The notes beneath the pieces are model-generated. The model was not told the origin of the DNA and did not search any database. It saw only the letters and a program-made list of their open reading frames with translations. A DNA stretch of 64,000 nt from Paraferrimonas sedimenticola (lineage in GTDB: Bacteria > Pseudomonadota > Gammaproteobacteria > Enterobacterales > Shewanellaceae), in assembly GCF_002282855.1 (NCBI RefSeq), contig NZ_NRIR01000007.1:62001-126000 (forward strand), given 5' to 3'. Shown piece after piece: positions 1 to 9,279 of this stretch. The position numbers were made by a program, and so were the translations under genes. How positions within the stretch are numbered: the first letter of the stretch is position 1; each line of letters begins with the position of its first letter.

Positions 1-128
1 CCTACTCCACCGCCAACCAAGAAGTCCCTCAGTTTATCGAGTGGCTGACGCTGGAAACCTACCCTCACCAGTCCTTAATGGATTTTATCGTGATTGAATT
101 ACAGAAGATTCTGGAACAAGAAGAGTAA
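1..128 (+). CDS. 3' end of an unidentified gene, possibly a LysR-type regulator
   Basis: An open frame enters from the left edge (first full codon at 3) and ends at TAA 126-128, giving 41 residues. The tail is acidic and amphipathic (FIEWLTLET, then IELQKILEQEE). This resembles the last helix of LysR effector domains, which often end in a short F-x-x-W/F-L segment and a charged helix, but the fragment is too short for a firm family call. It is followed within 25 bp by a strong hairpin terminator. A neighbouring RND efflux operon would fit a regulator, but that is inference. Confidence 0.4.
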   Translation, partial: YSTANQEVPQFIEWLTLETYPHQSLMDFIVIELQKILEQEE

Positions 129-146
129 TCTAGTCCGATACCCATA

Positions 147-178
147 AAAAAAGCCGGCTCTTTCAAGCCGGCTTTCTT
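147..178. terminator. Bidirectional intrinsic terminator
   Basis: The stem AAGCCGGCT / AGCCGGCTT (151-159 and 165-173) has a short loop. It is preceded by an A-run and followed by TTTCTT, so it can stop both the upstream plus-strand gene and the minus-strand RND pump gene that ends at 220. Confidence 0.8.
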
Positions 179-219
179 ATGCGGCGCTTCGACACGGGAG
201 GCGAAGCGCGATGCTCGGT

Positions 220-3200
220 TTATGCAGCCGCATTGGCCGTTGCCAGGGCTACCGCTTCCTTAGCATTCTTCGAGAAACGCTCACGAAGACCTTGGAAGAA
301 TACAAACGCCGCTGGTACTAGCAAACAACCTACGAAGGTCGCAGCACAAATACCACCAAACGCTGCCCAACCAATGGCTTGCTGTGCGCCTGCACCGGCA
401 GAAGCTGCAATCATCAGCGGAATCTGACCAATAGCGAATGACAATGCGGTCATAAGAATCGCACGCAGACGCAGACGGGTTGCAGTAATGGCCGAATCGA
501 CCAGACCCATACCGTCGGTTTCGCGCAGCTGCTTGGCAAATTCCACAATCAGAATCGAGTTACGTGCTGTCATACCAATCAGAAGTACCAATGCAATCTG
601 AGTGTACAAGCTCACCGTGCCGCCGACTGCGAAACAGGCCAACAAAGTACCCAGTGCTGCGGTCGGTACTGGCAGTAGAATCGCCAGTGGAGTTAACCAT
701 GACTCGTACTGAGCCACTAGCAGCAGGTATACGATGACCATGGCCGCAGCAAACGCAACCGCTGCAGCGTTACCGGCTTCTTTCTCTTGGCGAGACAAAC
801 CAGACCACTCGTAGCTATAACCTTGCGGCAATTCAGCAGCTAGCTCTTCTAGCGCAGCAATCGCATCACCAGACGAGTACCCAGGTGCTGGAATACCGTT
901 GATCAGTGCCGAACTGTTGATGTTGTATCGAACCAAAGTCGCTGGAGTGAATACGATCTCTGTATCGACCAAGTTACCTACACGCAGCATGTCACCCTTG
1001 TCGTTGCGAACAAACAAGCGGTCTAATGCGCGTTCGTCGTCGCGCTGCTCTGCCTTCGCTTGAACCATTACACGGAAGTTACGTCCGTCTAAGGTAAAGT
1101 CGTTCACATAGCTTCCGCCAAACTGAGCGTTCACCGTGTTAACCAGAGCGTCGATTTCAACGCCCTTCATGGCAGCGCGGTCTTCGTTGATGTCCAGTTT
1201 CATGTTTGGCGTAGCAACGCTGAAGGTTGAGAATGCTGCAGCAATTTCAGGACGCTCGTTGGCTTTTGCTAGGAAGTCATTCAGTGTGGCTTCCATTTCT
1301 GCAGGAGTACGGCCCATCTCGTCAAGCAACATGAATTCCACACCGTCAACGAAGCCAAGCTCAGGTACTGCAGGCAGACCAAACGCCATACCTAATCCTT
1401 CAGGCATCTCGTCGATAGCTTGCTGAATCTTCACGGTGAGCACGTCTTGGTGCAATTCAGGTCCACGCTCAGCCCAGTGCTTAAGCTTGGTAACCATCAA
1501 AGTCGAGTTAGACTGAGTCGATTCGTTCAACAGGTTGTAACCAGGAACCGCTACCACACTGGCAACGCCTTCCATCTGCATCACCTTTTCGGTCACAGTC
1601 GCAGTCGCCTGACGAGTACGCTCAAGCGAGGCACCTTCTGGCAGGTCGATCATGGTGAACACCACGCCTTGGTCTTCCGACGGGAATAACGCATCCGCCA
1701 GGTTGCCTTTAATACCCACGGTGCCCACTAGCAATACCGCTAGTAAACCGAAGGCCAACGCCAAACGCTTGGCAAGGAACGCAACGCCAACGCCAAAGCG
1801 TTCGGTGAAGCCTTCAAGCATTTTGTCAAAAGCTTGCAAGAATTTAGGCTTGTCTTCCATCTTCATCAACATAGCAGACAGCGCTGGAGTCAAGGTGACC
1901 GCAACCAAGGTAGAAATCAGTACCGCGATTACCAAGGTCTGACCGAATTGACCGTAGATAATACCTACCATACCGGCCATGGTCAGCGTCGGTGCGAATA
2001 CCGCAACCAATACCGCAGCAGAAGCAATTAGTGGACCCAAGACGGTTTGCATGGCTTTGATGGTGGCCTGTTTTGGACAGGTCTCGCCTTCGTGCATTAA
2101 GCGCTCAACCGTCTCAACCACAATAATCGCCGCATCAACCACAATACCAATCGCCAGAATCAAACCGAACAGCGAAATGGTGTTGATGCTCATACCCAAG
2201 CCTTGCATGACTGCAAAGGTGGCGACCAAAGACACAGGAATTGCCGAACATACAATCACGGTCGCGCGCCAGGTACCCAAGAACAACCAAGTAATTGCTG
2301 TAACAAGAATTACCGCAATAACAAGGGTCTCGTAAGCCGCATCTAGGGTTACGTTGATATTGTCAGTCGCGTCGTATGCCAGCTCGTAGTCCATGCCTTT
2401 CGGGAAGTTCTTAGACATTTGCTCTAGCTGGTCACGAATATTGGCAGCAACTTCTACCGCGTTCGCTGATGGGTCTTGGTAAATCGCAAGGGTTACCGCT
2501 TGGTGACCGTTTTGGAAGGCATCGTACAAGTACTGGTTAGCACCCAGCTCTACGTCCGCCACGTCTTTAACGCGCACGATAGAGCCATCAGGGTTTGAGC
2601 GCAGACGCACTTCGCCAAACTCTTCGGCGTTTTTCAAACGACCACGCACGGTTACCGTGTATTGCCATTGGTTGTCGCCAACCACAGGCTCTGCACCCAG
2701 TGTACCGGCACTGCGAGTTTGGTTCTGGTTGTAGATGGCGTTAATTACGTCATCGGCAGTCATGTCCAAGGCCAACAGGCGCTCAGGCTTCAACCAGATA
2801 CGCATCGAGTATTCTTTCTCGCCCAGAATTTCAATTTTTGAAACCCCTGGAGTACGAGCAATGCTCTCTTTTAGGTACTTAGATGCATAGTTAGAAATGG
2901 TGATCGGGTCTTTGCTGTCGTCCGGGGTGTACAAACTCGCCAACATCAACATAGACGGAGATACTTTCTCAACGAAAACACCTTCGCGCTTCACGCCTTC
3001 TGGCAGCAACGGCATGGCCGCGTTAACGCGGTTTTGCACCAAAGTCGCGGCGCGGTCAACGTCCATTCCGGTCTTGAAGAAAACGTTTAGCGAGTACTGG
3101 CCTGAGTTACCCGAGTTGGAACGCATGTAGATCATGTTCTCTACACCGTTCACCTGCTTCTCAATCACAGAAGCTACAGTATCGTTTACCACCTGGGCGT

Positions 3201-3357
3201 TAGCACCGCGGAAGTTCGCAAATACGTTTACGGTTGGAGGAGCAACAGCTGGGTAGAGGCCTACTGGCATCTTCACCATGGCAGCCGCACCTACCAAAGT
3301 CATCAGAATCGCGAAGACAATGGCAAATTTGGGGCGGTCAATAAAAAATCGAATCAT
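220..3357 (-). CDS. RND multidrug efflux transporter, HAE-1 (AcrB/MexB-like)
   Basis: Inner-membrane proton-driven drug exporter of 1045 residues, the usual AcrB length. The N-terminus (MIRFFIDRPKFAIVFAI) is typical of the first transmembrane helix. Two sets of transmembrane helices flank two large periplasmic loops. TM4 carries AIGIVVDAAIIVVE around 402-415: D408 matches AcrB D407, but the next residue is alanine where AcrB has the second essential Asp. TM10 reads GMTARNSILIVEF, with Arg in place of AcrB K940. The Arg in RLRAILMTALSF is kept. The gene lies 3 bp downstream of its adaptor gene, so the two form an operon. No TolC-type outer-membrane gene is in the window. Substrate cannot be read from sequence. 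Confidence 0.95.
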   Translation of the reverse strand: MIRFFIDRPKFAIVFAILMTLVGAAAMVKMPVGLYPAVAPPTVNVFANFRGANAQVVNDTVASVIEKQVNGVENMIYMRSNSGNSGQYSLNVFFKTGMDVDRAATLVQNRVNAAMPLLPEGVKREGVFVEKVSPSMLMLASLYTPDDSKDPITISNYASKYLKESIARTPGVSKIEILGEKEYSMRIWLKPERLLALDMTADDVINAIYNQNQTRSAGTLGAEPVVGDNQWQYTVTVRGRLKNAEEFGEVRLRSNPDGSIVRVKDVADVELGANQYLYDAFQNGHQAVTLAIYQDPSANAVEVAANIRDQLEQMSKNFPKGMDYELAYDATDNINVTLDAAYETLVIAVILVTAITWLFLGTWRATVIVCSAIPVSLVATFAVMQGLGMSINTISLFGLILAIGIVVDAAIIVVETVERLMHEGETCPKQATIKAMQTVLGPLIASAAVLVAVFAPTLTMAGMVGIIYGQFGQTLVIAVLISTLVAVTLTPALSAMLMKMEDKPKFLQAFDKMLEGFTERFGVGVAFLAKRLALAFGLLAVLLVGTVGIKGNLADALFPSEDQGVVFTMIDLPEGASLERTRQATATVTEKVMQMEGVASVVAVPGYNLLNESTQSNSTLMVTKLKHWAERGPELHQDVLTVKIQQAIDEMPEGLGMAFGLPAVPELGFVDGVEFMLLDEMGRTPAEMEATLNDFLAKANERPEIAAAFSTFSVATPNMKLDINEDRAAMKGVEIDALVNTVNAQFGGSYVNDFTLDGRNFRVMVQAKAEQRDDERALDRLFVRNDKGDMLRVGNLVDTEIVFTPATLVRYNINSSALINGIPAPGYSSGDAIAALEELAAELPQGYSYEWSGLSRQEKEAGNAAAVAFAAAMVIVYLLLVAQYESWLTPLAILLPVPTAALGTLLACFAVGGTVSLYTQIALVLLIGMTARNSILIVEFAKQLRETDGMGLVDSAITATRLRLRAILMTALSFAIGQIPLMIAASAGAGAQQAIGWAAFGGICAATFVGCLLVPAAFVFFQGLRERFSKNAKEAVALATANAAA

Positions 3358-3360
3358 GGA

Positions 3361-4434
3361 TTAGCCCTCGATCGAAACAGGTTCACCAACTGCCAGGCGC
3401 GATTGCCCCTGAACAATGACTTGAGTGCCTTCTTTCACGCCGTATACAACGCGGTTTCCGTCTTGAGCATCGCCGGTGGTGATGTCAACACGAACGACCT
3501 TGCCGTCTTCAACCGCGTAAACGTAGTTTCCGTCAGGGGCACTGATAACCGCCTGCTGAGGCAGCATCATGGCATCAGCGATTCGAATCACTTGTAGCTG
3601 TGCGTACTGGCCCGAGTACAGGGTCCGGTCAGAGTTATCGAACTCAACCTTCATCGCCAGGCTACCAGTGGATGGGTTAATTTTGTTGTCAATAGACGTC
3701 ACTTCGCCTTCTTGTTGCATTACAGTGCCGTCGATTAGCTGCAGACGAGCGCGGAAGTCCGCAGTGCCTTGGCGCAGATCTTCGATCATCGCTAGTAGCT
3801 TCTTCTCATCTAGGTTGAGAACCACTTCAACTTTGGCATCGTTAACAATGTTGTTCAGTACTTGACCTGTGCTGATCAGCGCGCCTTCATCAAAGGTCTT
3901 CTCACCGATGACACCAGAGATAGGGGCAACAATTTTGGTACGTTCAATGTCCAGCGCGATGCGGTCAATTTGACGCTCTAGCAGCTGTACCTGGCCTTGA
4001 GATAGTTTGAAAGTGGTTTCGACTTCGTCGCGCTCTTGCAGCGACAGGCTTTCTTTCAAGCGAGTAGCACGATCGTATTCGCGCTTGGCCATTTCAAGTT
4101 GAGTGTTGGCAATCGCCAGCTGAGAATCGAGCTCGGCTTTGGCCAGCTCGTAATCTACCGCGTCCAGTTCGTACAGCAACTGGCCTTTTTCCACTTGCTC
4201 ACCGGCTTTTACGTGGGTTTTTAGCAAGTAACCTTGGGTACGGCTGCTCACTTCTACCATGTCTTTTGGTTGAACCAGTGCAGAGTGGGTTTCTACGAAT
4301 TCGTTTTGGCTGGTTTGGCTGACAACCACTGGCACGCTTTGTGGCGCTAGCTCTTGATTAGCTGCCTGGTTGACTTCGCTACCACAGCCAACAAGGGTCG
4401 CTGCAACGACCATGGCTAATAGTGCTTTCTTCAT
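3361..4434 (-). CDS. RND efflux periplasmic adaptor (membrane fusion protein), lipoprotein
   Basis: AcrA/MexA-type adaptor of 357 residues that would bridge the inner-membrane pump and a TolC-like channel. The N-terminus MKKALLAMVVAATLVGCGSE is a lipoprotein signal with a VGC lipobox (Cys17). A lipoyl half-motif (TQGYLLKTHVKAGEQVEKGQ), an alpha-helical hairpin rich in Leu/Glu (about 90-165), the second lipoyl half (KIVAPISGVIGEKTFDEGAL) and beta-barrel segments follow in the normal order. It is the first gene of the two-gene efflux operon. Confidence 0.93.
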   Translation of the reverse strand: MKKALLAMVVAATLVGCGSEVNQAANQELAPQSVPVVVSQTSQNEFVETHSALVQPKDMVEVSSRTQGYLLKTHVKAGEQVEKGQLLYELDAVDYELAKAELDSQLAIANTQLEMAKREYDRATRLKESLSLQERDEVETTFKLSQGQVQLLERQIDRIALDIERTKIVAPISGVIGEKTFDEGALISTGQVLNNIVNDAKVEVVLNLDEKKLLAMIEDLRQGTADFRARLQLIDGTVMQQEGEVTSIDNKINPSTGSLAMKVEFDNSDRTLYSGQYAQLQVIRIADAMMLPQQAVISAPDGNYVYAVEDGKVVRVDITTGDAQDGNRVVYGVKEGTQVIVQGQSRLAVGEPVSIEG

Positions 4435-4574
4435 TGTGTACTCCCGTGTTTTCCACTATCGCCACCTACTACCCGCATGATTCAGAAGCGATATTTTTGT
4501 GTGCCGTAAACCCAAACAAGACAGGGGTTTATTGACACTACCAAGTTAGCGCTAGTTTGCTGTGATGGATGTGT

Positions 4575-4610
4575 CATAGGCGTTCACCTTAGTGTGAAGC
4601 TCAGCCTATG
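4575..4610. promoter_or_regulatory. Palindrome upstream of the efflux operon (possible operator)
   Basis: CATAGGC (4575-4581) pairs with GCCTATG (4604-4610), and inside it TTCAC (4583-4587) pairs with GTGAA (4594-4598). No T-run follows on either strand, so it is a poor terminator. It lies about 140 bp upstream of the adaptor start codon. An operator for an unlinked regulator is possible, but this is inference. Confidence 0.35.
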
Positions 4611-4833
4611 CAGTTTTCGCGTCGAATTTCCGGGACTTAACCAACACAAAAAGCCCGCTGTTGTTGCAGCCGGCATCAAATTTGGTTTACGAGCGGAATT
4701 TCGCGTCCATCGAGACAAAACGCTACTTGTGCAGTTAAAAGATTGGGGAAAACTACCTAATTTAGGGGATGCTGAATAGTCGGGATTAGTTCATATCTGA
4801 ACAGGTTGTATTTTTCCTAATGAAATCAGGCAC

Positions 4834-4864
4834 AAAAAAAAGGGCCGCTCGGCCCTTTTGTTTT
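4834..4864 (-). terminator. Intrinsic terminator of sspAB
   Basis: GC stem AAAAGGGCCG / CGGCCCTTTT with a minimal loop. On the minus strand it is followed by a run of eight T. It lies just past the sspB stop codon. Confidence 0.85.
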
Positions 4865-4876
4865 AAATATTGCGAA

Positions 4877-5338
4877 CTACTTCACAACTCGCAAGTGACT
4901 GCGGTCTTTGTTCTTAGGTTTTGGTGATGATTCCGAAGCATTGGAATCGCTCACTAACTCAGGCGCTTGTTCTACTTCGTCTAACTCCTGCTCTAGAGGC
5001 ATTTCAGACTCAAGATCGTAAGCGTCTTCCGCGTCAAACACAGTACCAGCACCGTTTTCACGAGCGTAGATAGCAATGATCGAAGCCATAGGTAACACGA
5101 CTTGGTGAGGTTTTCCGCCGAAGCGCGCGTTAAAGCGCACTTCGTCATTGCCCATTTGTAAGCCGACCACGGCCGAGCTCAAAATGTTCAACACAATCTG
5201 TCCATCCTTGACGTATTGTTGCGGTACCTGAGTGCCGGCTACGGTTGCGTCCACCACAATGTGCGGTGTCAGTTCGTTATCGCTAAGCCACTCGTAGTAG
5301 GCTCGCAATAAATAAGGACGATTGGGAGACAAAGCCAT
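4877..5338 (-). CDS. sspB: ClpXP protease specificity-enhancing factor SspB
   Basis: Adaptor that tethers ssrA-tagged proteins to ClpXP. It is 153 residues long. The N-terminal substrate-binding domain opens with SPNRPYLLRAYYEWL and contains HIVVDAT and GKPHQVVLP. An acidic, flexible linker (about 105-140) follows. The extreme C-terminus (RSHLRVVK) keeps the ClpX-binding LRVVK motif. It starts 2 bp after sspA, the standard operon partner. Confidence 0.96.
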   Translation of the reverse strand: MALSPNRPYLLRAYYEWLSDNELTPHIVVDATVAGTQVPQQYVKDGQIVLNILSSAVVGLQMGNDEVRFNARFGGKPHQVVLPMASIIAIYARENGAGTVFDAEDAYDLESEMPLEQELDEVEQAPELVSDSNASESSPKPKNKDRSHLRVVK

Positions 5339-5340
5339 GA

Positions 5341-5970
5341 TTAGATGCTCATTCTCATTTCGCGCTCAACTTCGGTCAGCGACGCTTTGAAGCTCTCGCG
5401 CTCAAATACGCGTTTCATGTAGGCCTTGATGTCTTTACCAGCAGCAGTCTCAATTGAGATGCCCAGGACTGGCAAACGCCACAGCAGCGGAGCCACGTAG
5501 CAGTCCATCAAACCGAACTCTTCGCTCATGAAGAAAGTGTACTCGGCAAACAGAGGCGCCAAGCTCAAAATGCTTTCTTGCAACTGACGACGGCTAGCAT
5601 CGGCGTTAACGCCTTTGGTGATGTTGTCCACCAACTGATACCAGTCGTTTTCGATGCGGTACATCATCAGACGGCTTGAACCGCGAGATACTGGGTACAC
5701 AGGCATCAATGGAGGATGCGGGAAACGCTCGTCCAAGTATTCCATGATGATGCGAGACTGGTACAACACCAACTCGCGGTCAACCAAAGTAGGAACTGTA
5801 TTGTAGGGGTTTAACTCTACCAACTCTTCCGGTAAATGGTTTGGGTCTACCTGAATGACATCAACGCTAACTCCTTTTTCAGCCAACACGATACGAGTCT
5901 GGTGGCTATGCAAATCACTGGCGCCGGTATACAGCGTCATTACAGAGCGTTTGTTGGCAGCAACCGCCAT
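5341..5970 (-). CDS. sspA: Stringent starvation protein A (RNA polymerase-associated, GST fold)
   Basis: 209-residue protein with a thioredoxin-like N-terminal half and an all-helical C-terminal half, as in glutathione transferases. SspA binds RNA polymerase with sigma-70 and affects stress and virulence gene expression. The motif HPPLMPVYPVSRG (about 84-96), including the surface PHP segment known to be needed in E. coli SspA, is intact. The start has a strong GGAGGGG ribosome site. It is first in the sspA-sspB operon, downstream of the pet operon, in the usual gammaproteobacterial order. Confidence 0.96.
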   Translation of the reverse strand: MAVAANKRSVMTLYTGASDLHSHQTRIVLAEKGVSVDVIQVDPNHLPEELVELNPYNTVPTLVDRELVLYQSRIIMEYLDERFPHPPLMPVYPVSRGSSRLMMYRIENDWYQLVDNITKGVNADASRRQLQESILSLAPLFAEYTFFMSEEFGLMDCYVAPLLWRLPVLGISIETAAGKDIKAYMKRVFERESFKASLTEVEREMRMSI

Positions 5971-6061
5971 AAGTCCCCTCCAAAAATATTATTTCAAACA
6001 CAGCAACGAGGAGCGAATGCTCCCCGTACACTAAACCGCACATTTTAACCGCAATTAAGGG

Positions 6062-6757
6062 TTAATGCACATCTTTCCAGTATTCTTTCTTCAGCAGGTA
6101 ACTGAAGATAAATAGAATCACCAAGAAACCCAGTACCCAAACGCCCATGCGCTCGCGCTCTAGACGCATTGGCTCGGCGCTGTAGACCATGAATCCAGTG
6201 ATGTCTTTCACCAGTTGGTCGTACTCTTCAGCGTTCATGCTGCCGCCGGTGGCAACAATGCTGCCATCTTCTTGCAGAACTGGAATACCTTGGTAAGCCT
6301 CTAACACGTGTGGCATACCCACTAATGGGAATACTGTGTTGTTGGTACCAAATGGGCGAGTCTCATCTTTGTAGAAAGACTTTAAGTAGCTGTATACCCA
6401 GTCTTCACCACGAACACGAGCGGCTAGAGTTAGATCCGGTGGCGCGGCACCAAACCACTTGGCCGAATCTTCATCGTCGATGGAGTTTTCCATCAACTCA
6501 CCGATTTTGGCACCAGTGGTGATCAGCTCGTTGCGCATCACGTCGACAGGAATGTCTAAGTCCTGTGCAACGCGCTCGTAGCGCTGGTAATGGGTTGAGT
6601 GACAACCAAAGCAGCTTTCCATGAAGGCCTTGGCACCACGCTGTAGCGATTCGGTATCGTTCAAGTCGATATTCGCCTTAAACGGAACCGGTGCGCCCCC
6701 TGCGGCCAGTACCAGACTAGGTAGCAAGGCCACGATAGCAATCAATAGCTTTTTCAT
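6062..6757 (-). CDS. petC: Ubiquinol-cytochrome c reductase, cytochrome c1 subunit
   Basis: Haem c subunit of the cytochrome bc1 complex, which passes electrons from the Rieske protein to soluble cytochrome c. The ATG at 6757 gives 231 residues beginning MKKLLIAIVALLPSLVLAAGG, a clean signal peptide. A longer in-frame start at 6790 would bury that signal and is rejected. The haem-binding CFGCH lies near residue 45. One transmembrane anchor (VWVLGFLVILFIFSYLL) is near the C-terminus. The start overlaps the petB stop codon (TAATG), indicating translational coupling. Confidence 0.95.
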   Translation of the reverse strand: MKKLLIAIVALLPSLVLAAGGAPVPFKANIDLNDTESLQRGAKAFMESCFGCHSTHYQRYERVAQDLDIPVDVMRNELITTGAKIGELMENSIDDEDSAKWFGAAPPDLTLAARVRGEDWVYSYLKSFYKDETRPFGTNNTVFPLVGMPHVLEAYQGIPVLQEDGSIVATGGSMNAEEYDQLVKDITGFMVYSAEPMRLERERMGVWVLGFLVILFIFSYLLKKEYWKDVH

Positions 6758-7968
6758 TATCCAGTAACCCTCTCTGGTACAGGCTTGCATTTTTCGTTCT
6801 TACTGTAGAGCCATAGGAAGGCGAAGAAACCGAAGTACAGCAGGGTGAAGATTTGCGCCAAAATCGTCTTAATGTTGTCTGATGGCAGTGCACCCAAAAT
6901 ACCCAGCACGATGAAGCTAACCACCAATTGAGCAATGTTCAGCTTGTGCAGGTTACTGCGGTAGCGAATCGACTTAACTTTGCAGCGGTCAATCCAAGGC
7001 AACAAGAACAGAATAACAATGGCCAAGCCCATTACGATAACACCACCCAGCTTGTCTGGAACCGCACGCAACATGGCGTAGAACGGGGTGAAGTACCATA
7101 CCGGAGCAATGTGCTCTGGCGTTTTCAGCGGGTTAGCTGGTTCGAAGTTTGGCTTCTCTAGGAAGTAGCCACCGCCTTCTGGCATGAAGAAGATGACGTA
7201 GCAGAACAGAATCAGGAAGCCAGCCACACCCACAATGTCTTTCACTGTGTAGTATGGGTGGAACGGAATGCCGTCAACAGGCCAGCCGTTTTCGTCCTTG
7301 TTCTTCTTGATTTCGATGCCGTCTGGGTTGTTAGAACCCACTTCGTGCAGTGCGATGATGTGCAAGAACACCAATACAACCAGTACTAGCGGCAGCGCAA
7401 TCACGTGCAGTGCGAAGAAGCGGTTCAGGGTTGCACCAGACACCACGTAGTCACCACGGATCCACAGAGTCAGGTCGTCACCGATAACCGGAATAGCACC
7501 GAACAGAGAAATAATTACCTGCGCACCCCAGTAGGACATTTGTCCCCAAGGCAGCAAGTAACCCATAAAGGCTTCAGCCATTAGAATCAGGAAGATCAAC
7601 ATGCCGAAGATCCACAGCAATTCACGAGGCTTTTGATAAGAGCCGTAAATCACACCGCGGAACATGTGCAGGTAGACCACCACGAAGAAGGCCGAGGCAC
7701 CGGTAGAGTGCATATAACGCAGCAACCAACCGTACTCGACGTCACGCATGATGTACTCAATCGAGGCAAACGCGCCTTCCGCGGTTGGTACATAGTTCAT
7801 GGTCAACCAAATACCGGTCAACAGCTGGTTTACCAGTACTAGCATGGCGAGCGAGCCAAAGAAGTACCAGAAGTTAAAGTTTTTTGGCGCCGGGTACTGA
7901 CCAATGTGCTTGTTGTAGGTAGCAGTCATTGGGATACGGGCGTTAATCCAATCCATTAGTTTGTCCAT
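6757..7968 (-). CDS. petB: Ubiquinol-cytochrome c reductase, cytochrome b subunit
   Basis: Membrane subunit of the bc1 complex, 403 residues with about eight transmembrane helices and the two b haems that run the Q cycle. Recognisable blocks are STGASAFFVVVYLHMFRG, the GYLLPWGQMSYWGAQVI segment of the Qo site, and PVWYFTPFYAMLRA. It overlaps petA upstream and petC downstream by one base each. Confidence 0.96.
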   Translation of the reverse strand: MDKLMDWINARIPMTATYNKHIGQYPAPKNFNFWYFFGSLAMLVLVNQLLTGIWLTMNYVPTAEGAFASIEYIMRDVEYGWLLRYMHSTGASAFFVVVYLHMFRGVIYGSYQKPRELLWIFGMLIFLILMAEAFMGYLLPWGQMSYWGAQVIISLFGAIPVIGDDLTLWIRGDYVVSGATLNRFFALHVIALPLVLVVLVFLHIIALHEVGSNNPDGIEIKKNKDENGWPVDGIPFHPYYTVKDIVGVAGFLILFCYVIFFMPEGGGYFLEKPNFEPANPLKTPEHIAPVWYFTPFYAMLRAVPDKLGGVIVMGLAIVILFLLPWIDRCKVKSIRYRSNLHKLNIAQLVVSFIVLGILGALPSDNIKTILAQIFTLLYFGFFAFLWLYSKNEKCKPVPERVTG

Positions 7969-8561
7969 TACGCGTTACCCTCCTGGTCAACACCAACCAC
8001 TACGGTCGTGTCGTTTAGGTACTGGTGCGGCGGAACCACTAGGTTTAGCGGTGCAGGTACACCTGCGAATACGCGGCCAGCCATGTCGAATTTGGAACCG
8101 TGACACGGACAGAAGAAGCCGGCTTCGACGCCTTCAACTTGCTCGCCGAAAGAATCTGGCAAGTAAGTTGGTGAGCAACCCAAGTGAGTACAAATACCCA
8201 CGCCGATAAAGAATTCGTCTTTAACAGCGCGCGTTGGGTTTTGCGCATAGCTTGGTTGCTGAGGTTCTTCAGAGTTAGGGTCGCGTAATTGGCCATCAAG
8301 GTTTTTCAATTCAGCCAATACTTTTTCGGTACGGCGCACAACCCAAACAGGCTTGCCTCGCCATTCCACCCGGATCAGTTGTCCAGGTTCTACTTTGCTT
8401 AGATCAATTTCGACCGGAGCACCGGCAGCTTTCGCTTTAGCGCTGGGATTCCAGGATTTAATAAAAGGTACTGCTACTCCAACAGCACCAACACCACCAA
8501 TCACTGCGGTGGTTGCGGTCAGGAATCGGCGGCGTCCATTATTGACAGGCGCATTGCTCAT
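7968..8561 (-). CDS. petA: Ubiquinol-cytochrome c reductase, Rieske iron-sulfur subunit
   Basis: Rieske [2Fe-2S] protein of the bc1 complex. The start at 8561 gives 197 residues and has GGGAG eight bases upstream. An upstream ATG at 8576 overlaps that ribosome site and is less likely. The N-terminus carries a twin-arginine-type signal/anchor ([16 protein letters not shown]). The two cluster-binding boxes CTHLGC and CPCHGS are intact. It is the first gene of petABC. Confidence 0.95.
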   Translation of the reverse strand: MSNAPVNNGRRRFLTATTAVIGGVGAVGVAVPFIKSWNPSAKAKAAGAPVEIDLSKVEPGQLIRVEWRGKPVWVVRRTEKVLAELKNLDGQLRDPNSEEPQQPSYAQNPTRAVKDEFFIGVGICTHLGCSPTYLPDSFGEQVEGVEAGFFCPCHGSKFDMAGRVFAGVPAPLNLVVPPHQYLNDTTVVVGVDQEGNA

Positions 8562-8652
8562 CCACTTATCTCCCATGAGGGTGAAGGAATCTTATAGTTT
8601 TTTTATTAAGAGAGGTGACTCCCGCTTTTACAGGTTTTGCAAAAGCGCGCTC

Positions 8653-8658
8653 ATTATA
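8653..8658 (-). promoter_or_regulatory. Candidate -10 box of the petABC promoter
   Basis: A perfect TATAAT on the minus strand lies about 95 bp upstream of the petA start. No good -35 at 17 bp is visible, so the promoter call rests on the -10 alone. The rest of 8562-8872 holds no gene. It ends with the rpsI terminator. Confidence 0.45.
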
Positions 8659-8821
8659 ACGAAAAATTAGACAAGGATCATAGTGACTTTGGCAACTAAT
8701 GTTGAGGGTTTGCTGCTTTTTTCTCTAGCTTATTGCGAATAATAGTCATAAACACTGTTTTATTAGCATTATGCAAAGTAAATTCGCCCATTTTGGGGAG
8801 CCTCAGCAAATATCAGGCAAT

Positions 8822-8851
8822 AAAAAACCCGACCAGAAGGTCGGGTTTTTT
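8822..8851. terminator. Bidirectional terminator after rpsI
   Basis: A twelve-base arm AAAAACCCGACC with its exact complement around an AGAA loop. It is A-rich before and T-rich after, so it can act on both strands. It lies about 20 bp beyond the rpsI stop. Confidence 0.85.
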
Positions 8852-8872
8852 GCAATTTCGATAGCGTAAAAA

Positions 8873-9265
8873 TTAACGCTTCGAGAATTGTGGACGACGA
8901 CGTGCTTTGCGTAGACCAACTTTCTTACGTTCAACGCGACGAGCGTCACGAGTAACGAAGCCAGCTTTACGCAGAGACGGACGTAGAGATTCATCGTACT
9001 GCATCAGAGCGCGAGTAATACCGTGACGGATTGCACCCGCCTGACCAGTAGTACCGCCACCTTTAACAGTAACAGTGATGTCCAGCTTCTCTAGAAGCTC
9101 AACCAGCTCAAGCGGTTGACGAACAACCATACGAGCAGTTTCACGACCAAAGTAAACGTCCAAAGAACGGTTGTTTACAGTGATGTTGCCGCTACCAGCT
9201 TTTACGAATACGCGAGCGGTAGAGCTTTTGCGACGGCCAGTGCCGTAGTACTGATTTTCAGCCAT
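8873..9265 (-). CDS. rpsI: Small ribosomal subunit protein uS9
   Basis: 130 residues, the family length. It begins [19 protein letters not shown] and ends in the basic tail [11 protein letters not shown], whose last residues reach the P-site tRNA in the ribosome. It is co-transcribed with rplM, 14 bp apart. Confidence 0.98.
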   Translation of the reverse strand: MAENQYYGTGRRKSSTARVFVKAGSGNITVNNRSLDVYFGRETARMVVRQPLELVELLEKLDITVTVKGGGTTGQAGAIRHGITRALMQYDESLRPSLRKAGFVTRDARRVERKKVGLRKARRRPQFSKR

Positions 9266-9279
9266 TTGCCTAATCCCGT

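Larger units (their letters stand above)
4435..4876. other. Intergenic region upstream of the efflux operon
   Basis: 442 bp with no convincing gene. It holds an interrupted inverted repeat TAAACCC / GGGTTTA (4507-4513 and 4525-4531), a larger palindrome at 4575-4610, and the sspB terminator at 4834-4864. A 61-codon open frame at 4594-4779 has no recognisable start signal or family and is treated as chance. Confidence 0.6.

Noticed and set aside
4594-4779. 61-codon open frame upstream of the efflux operon
   Set aside because: No ribosome site, no signal or domain character, and it overlaps the palindrome. Treated as chance.
6758-6935. Short open frames overlapping the petB/petC junction
   Set aside because: They are other-frame shadows of petB. 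The petC start at 6757 is set by the signal peptide and the TAATG overlap.
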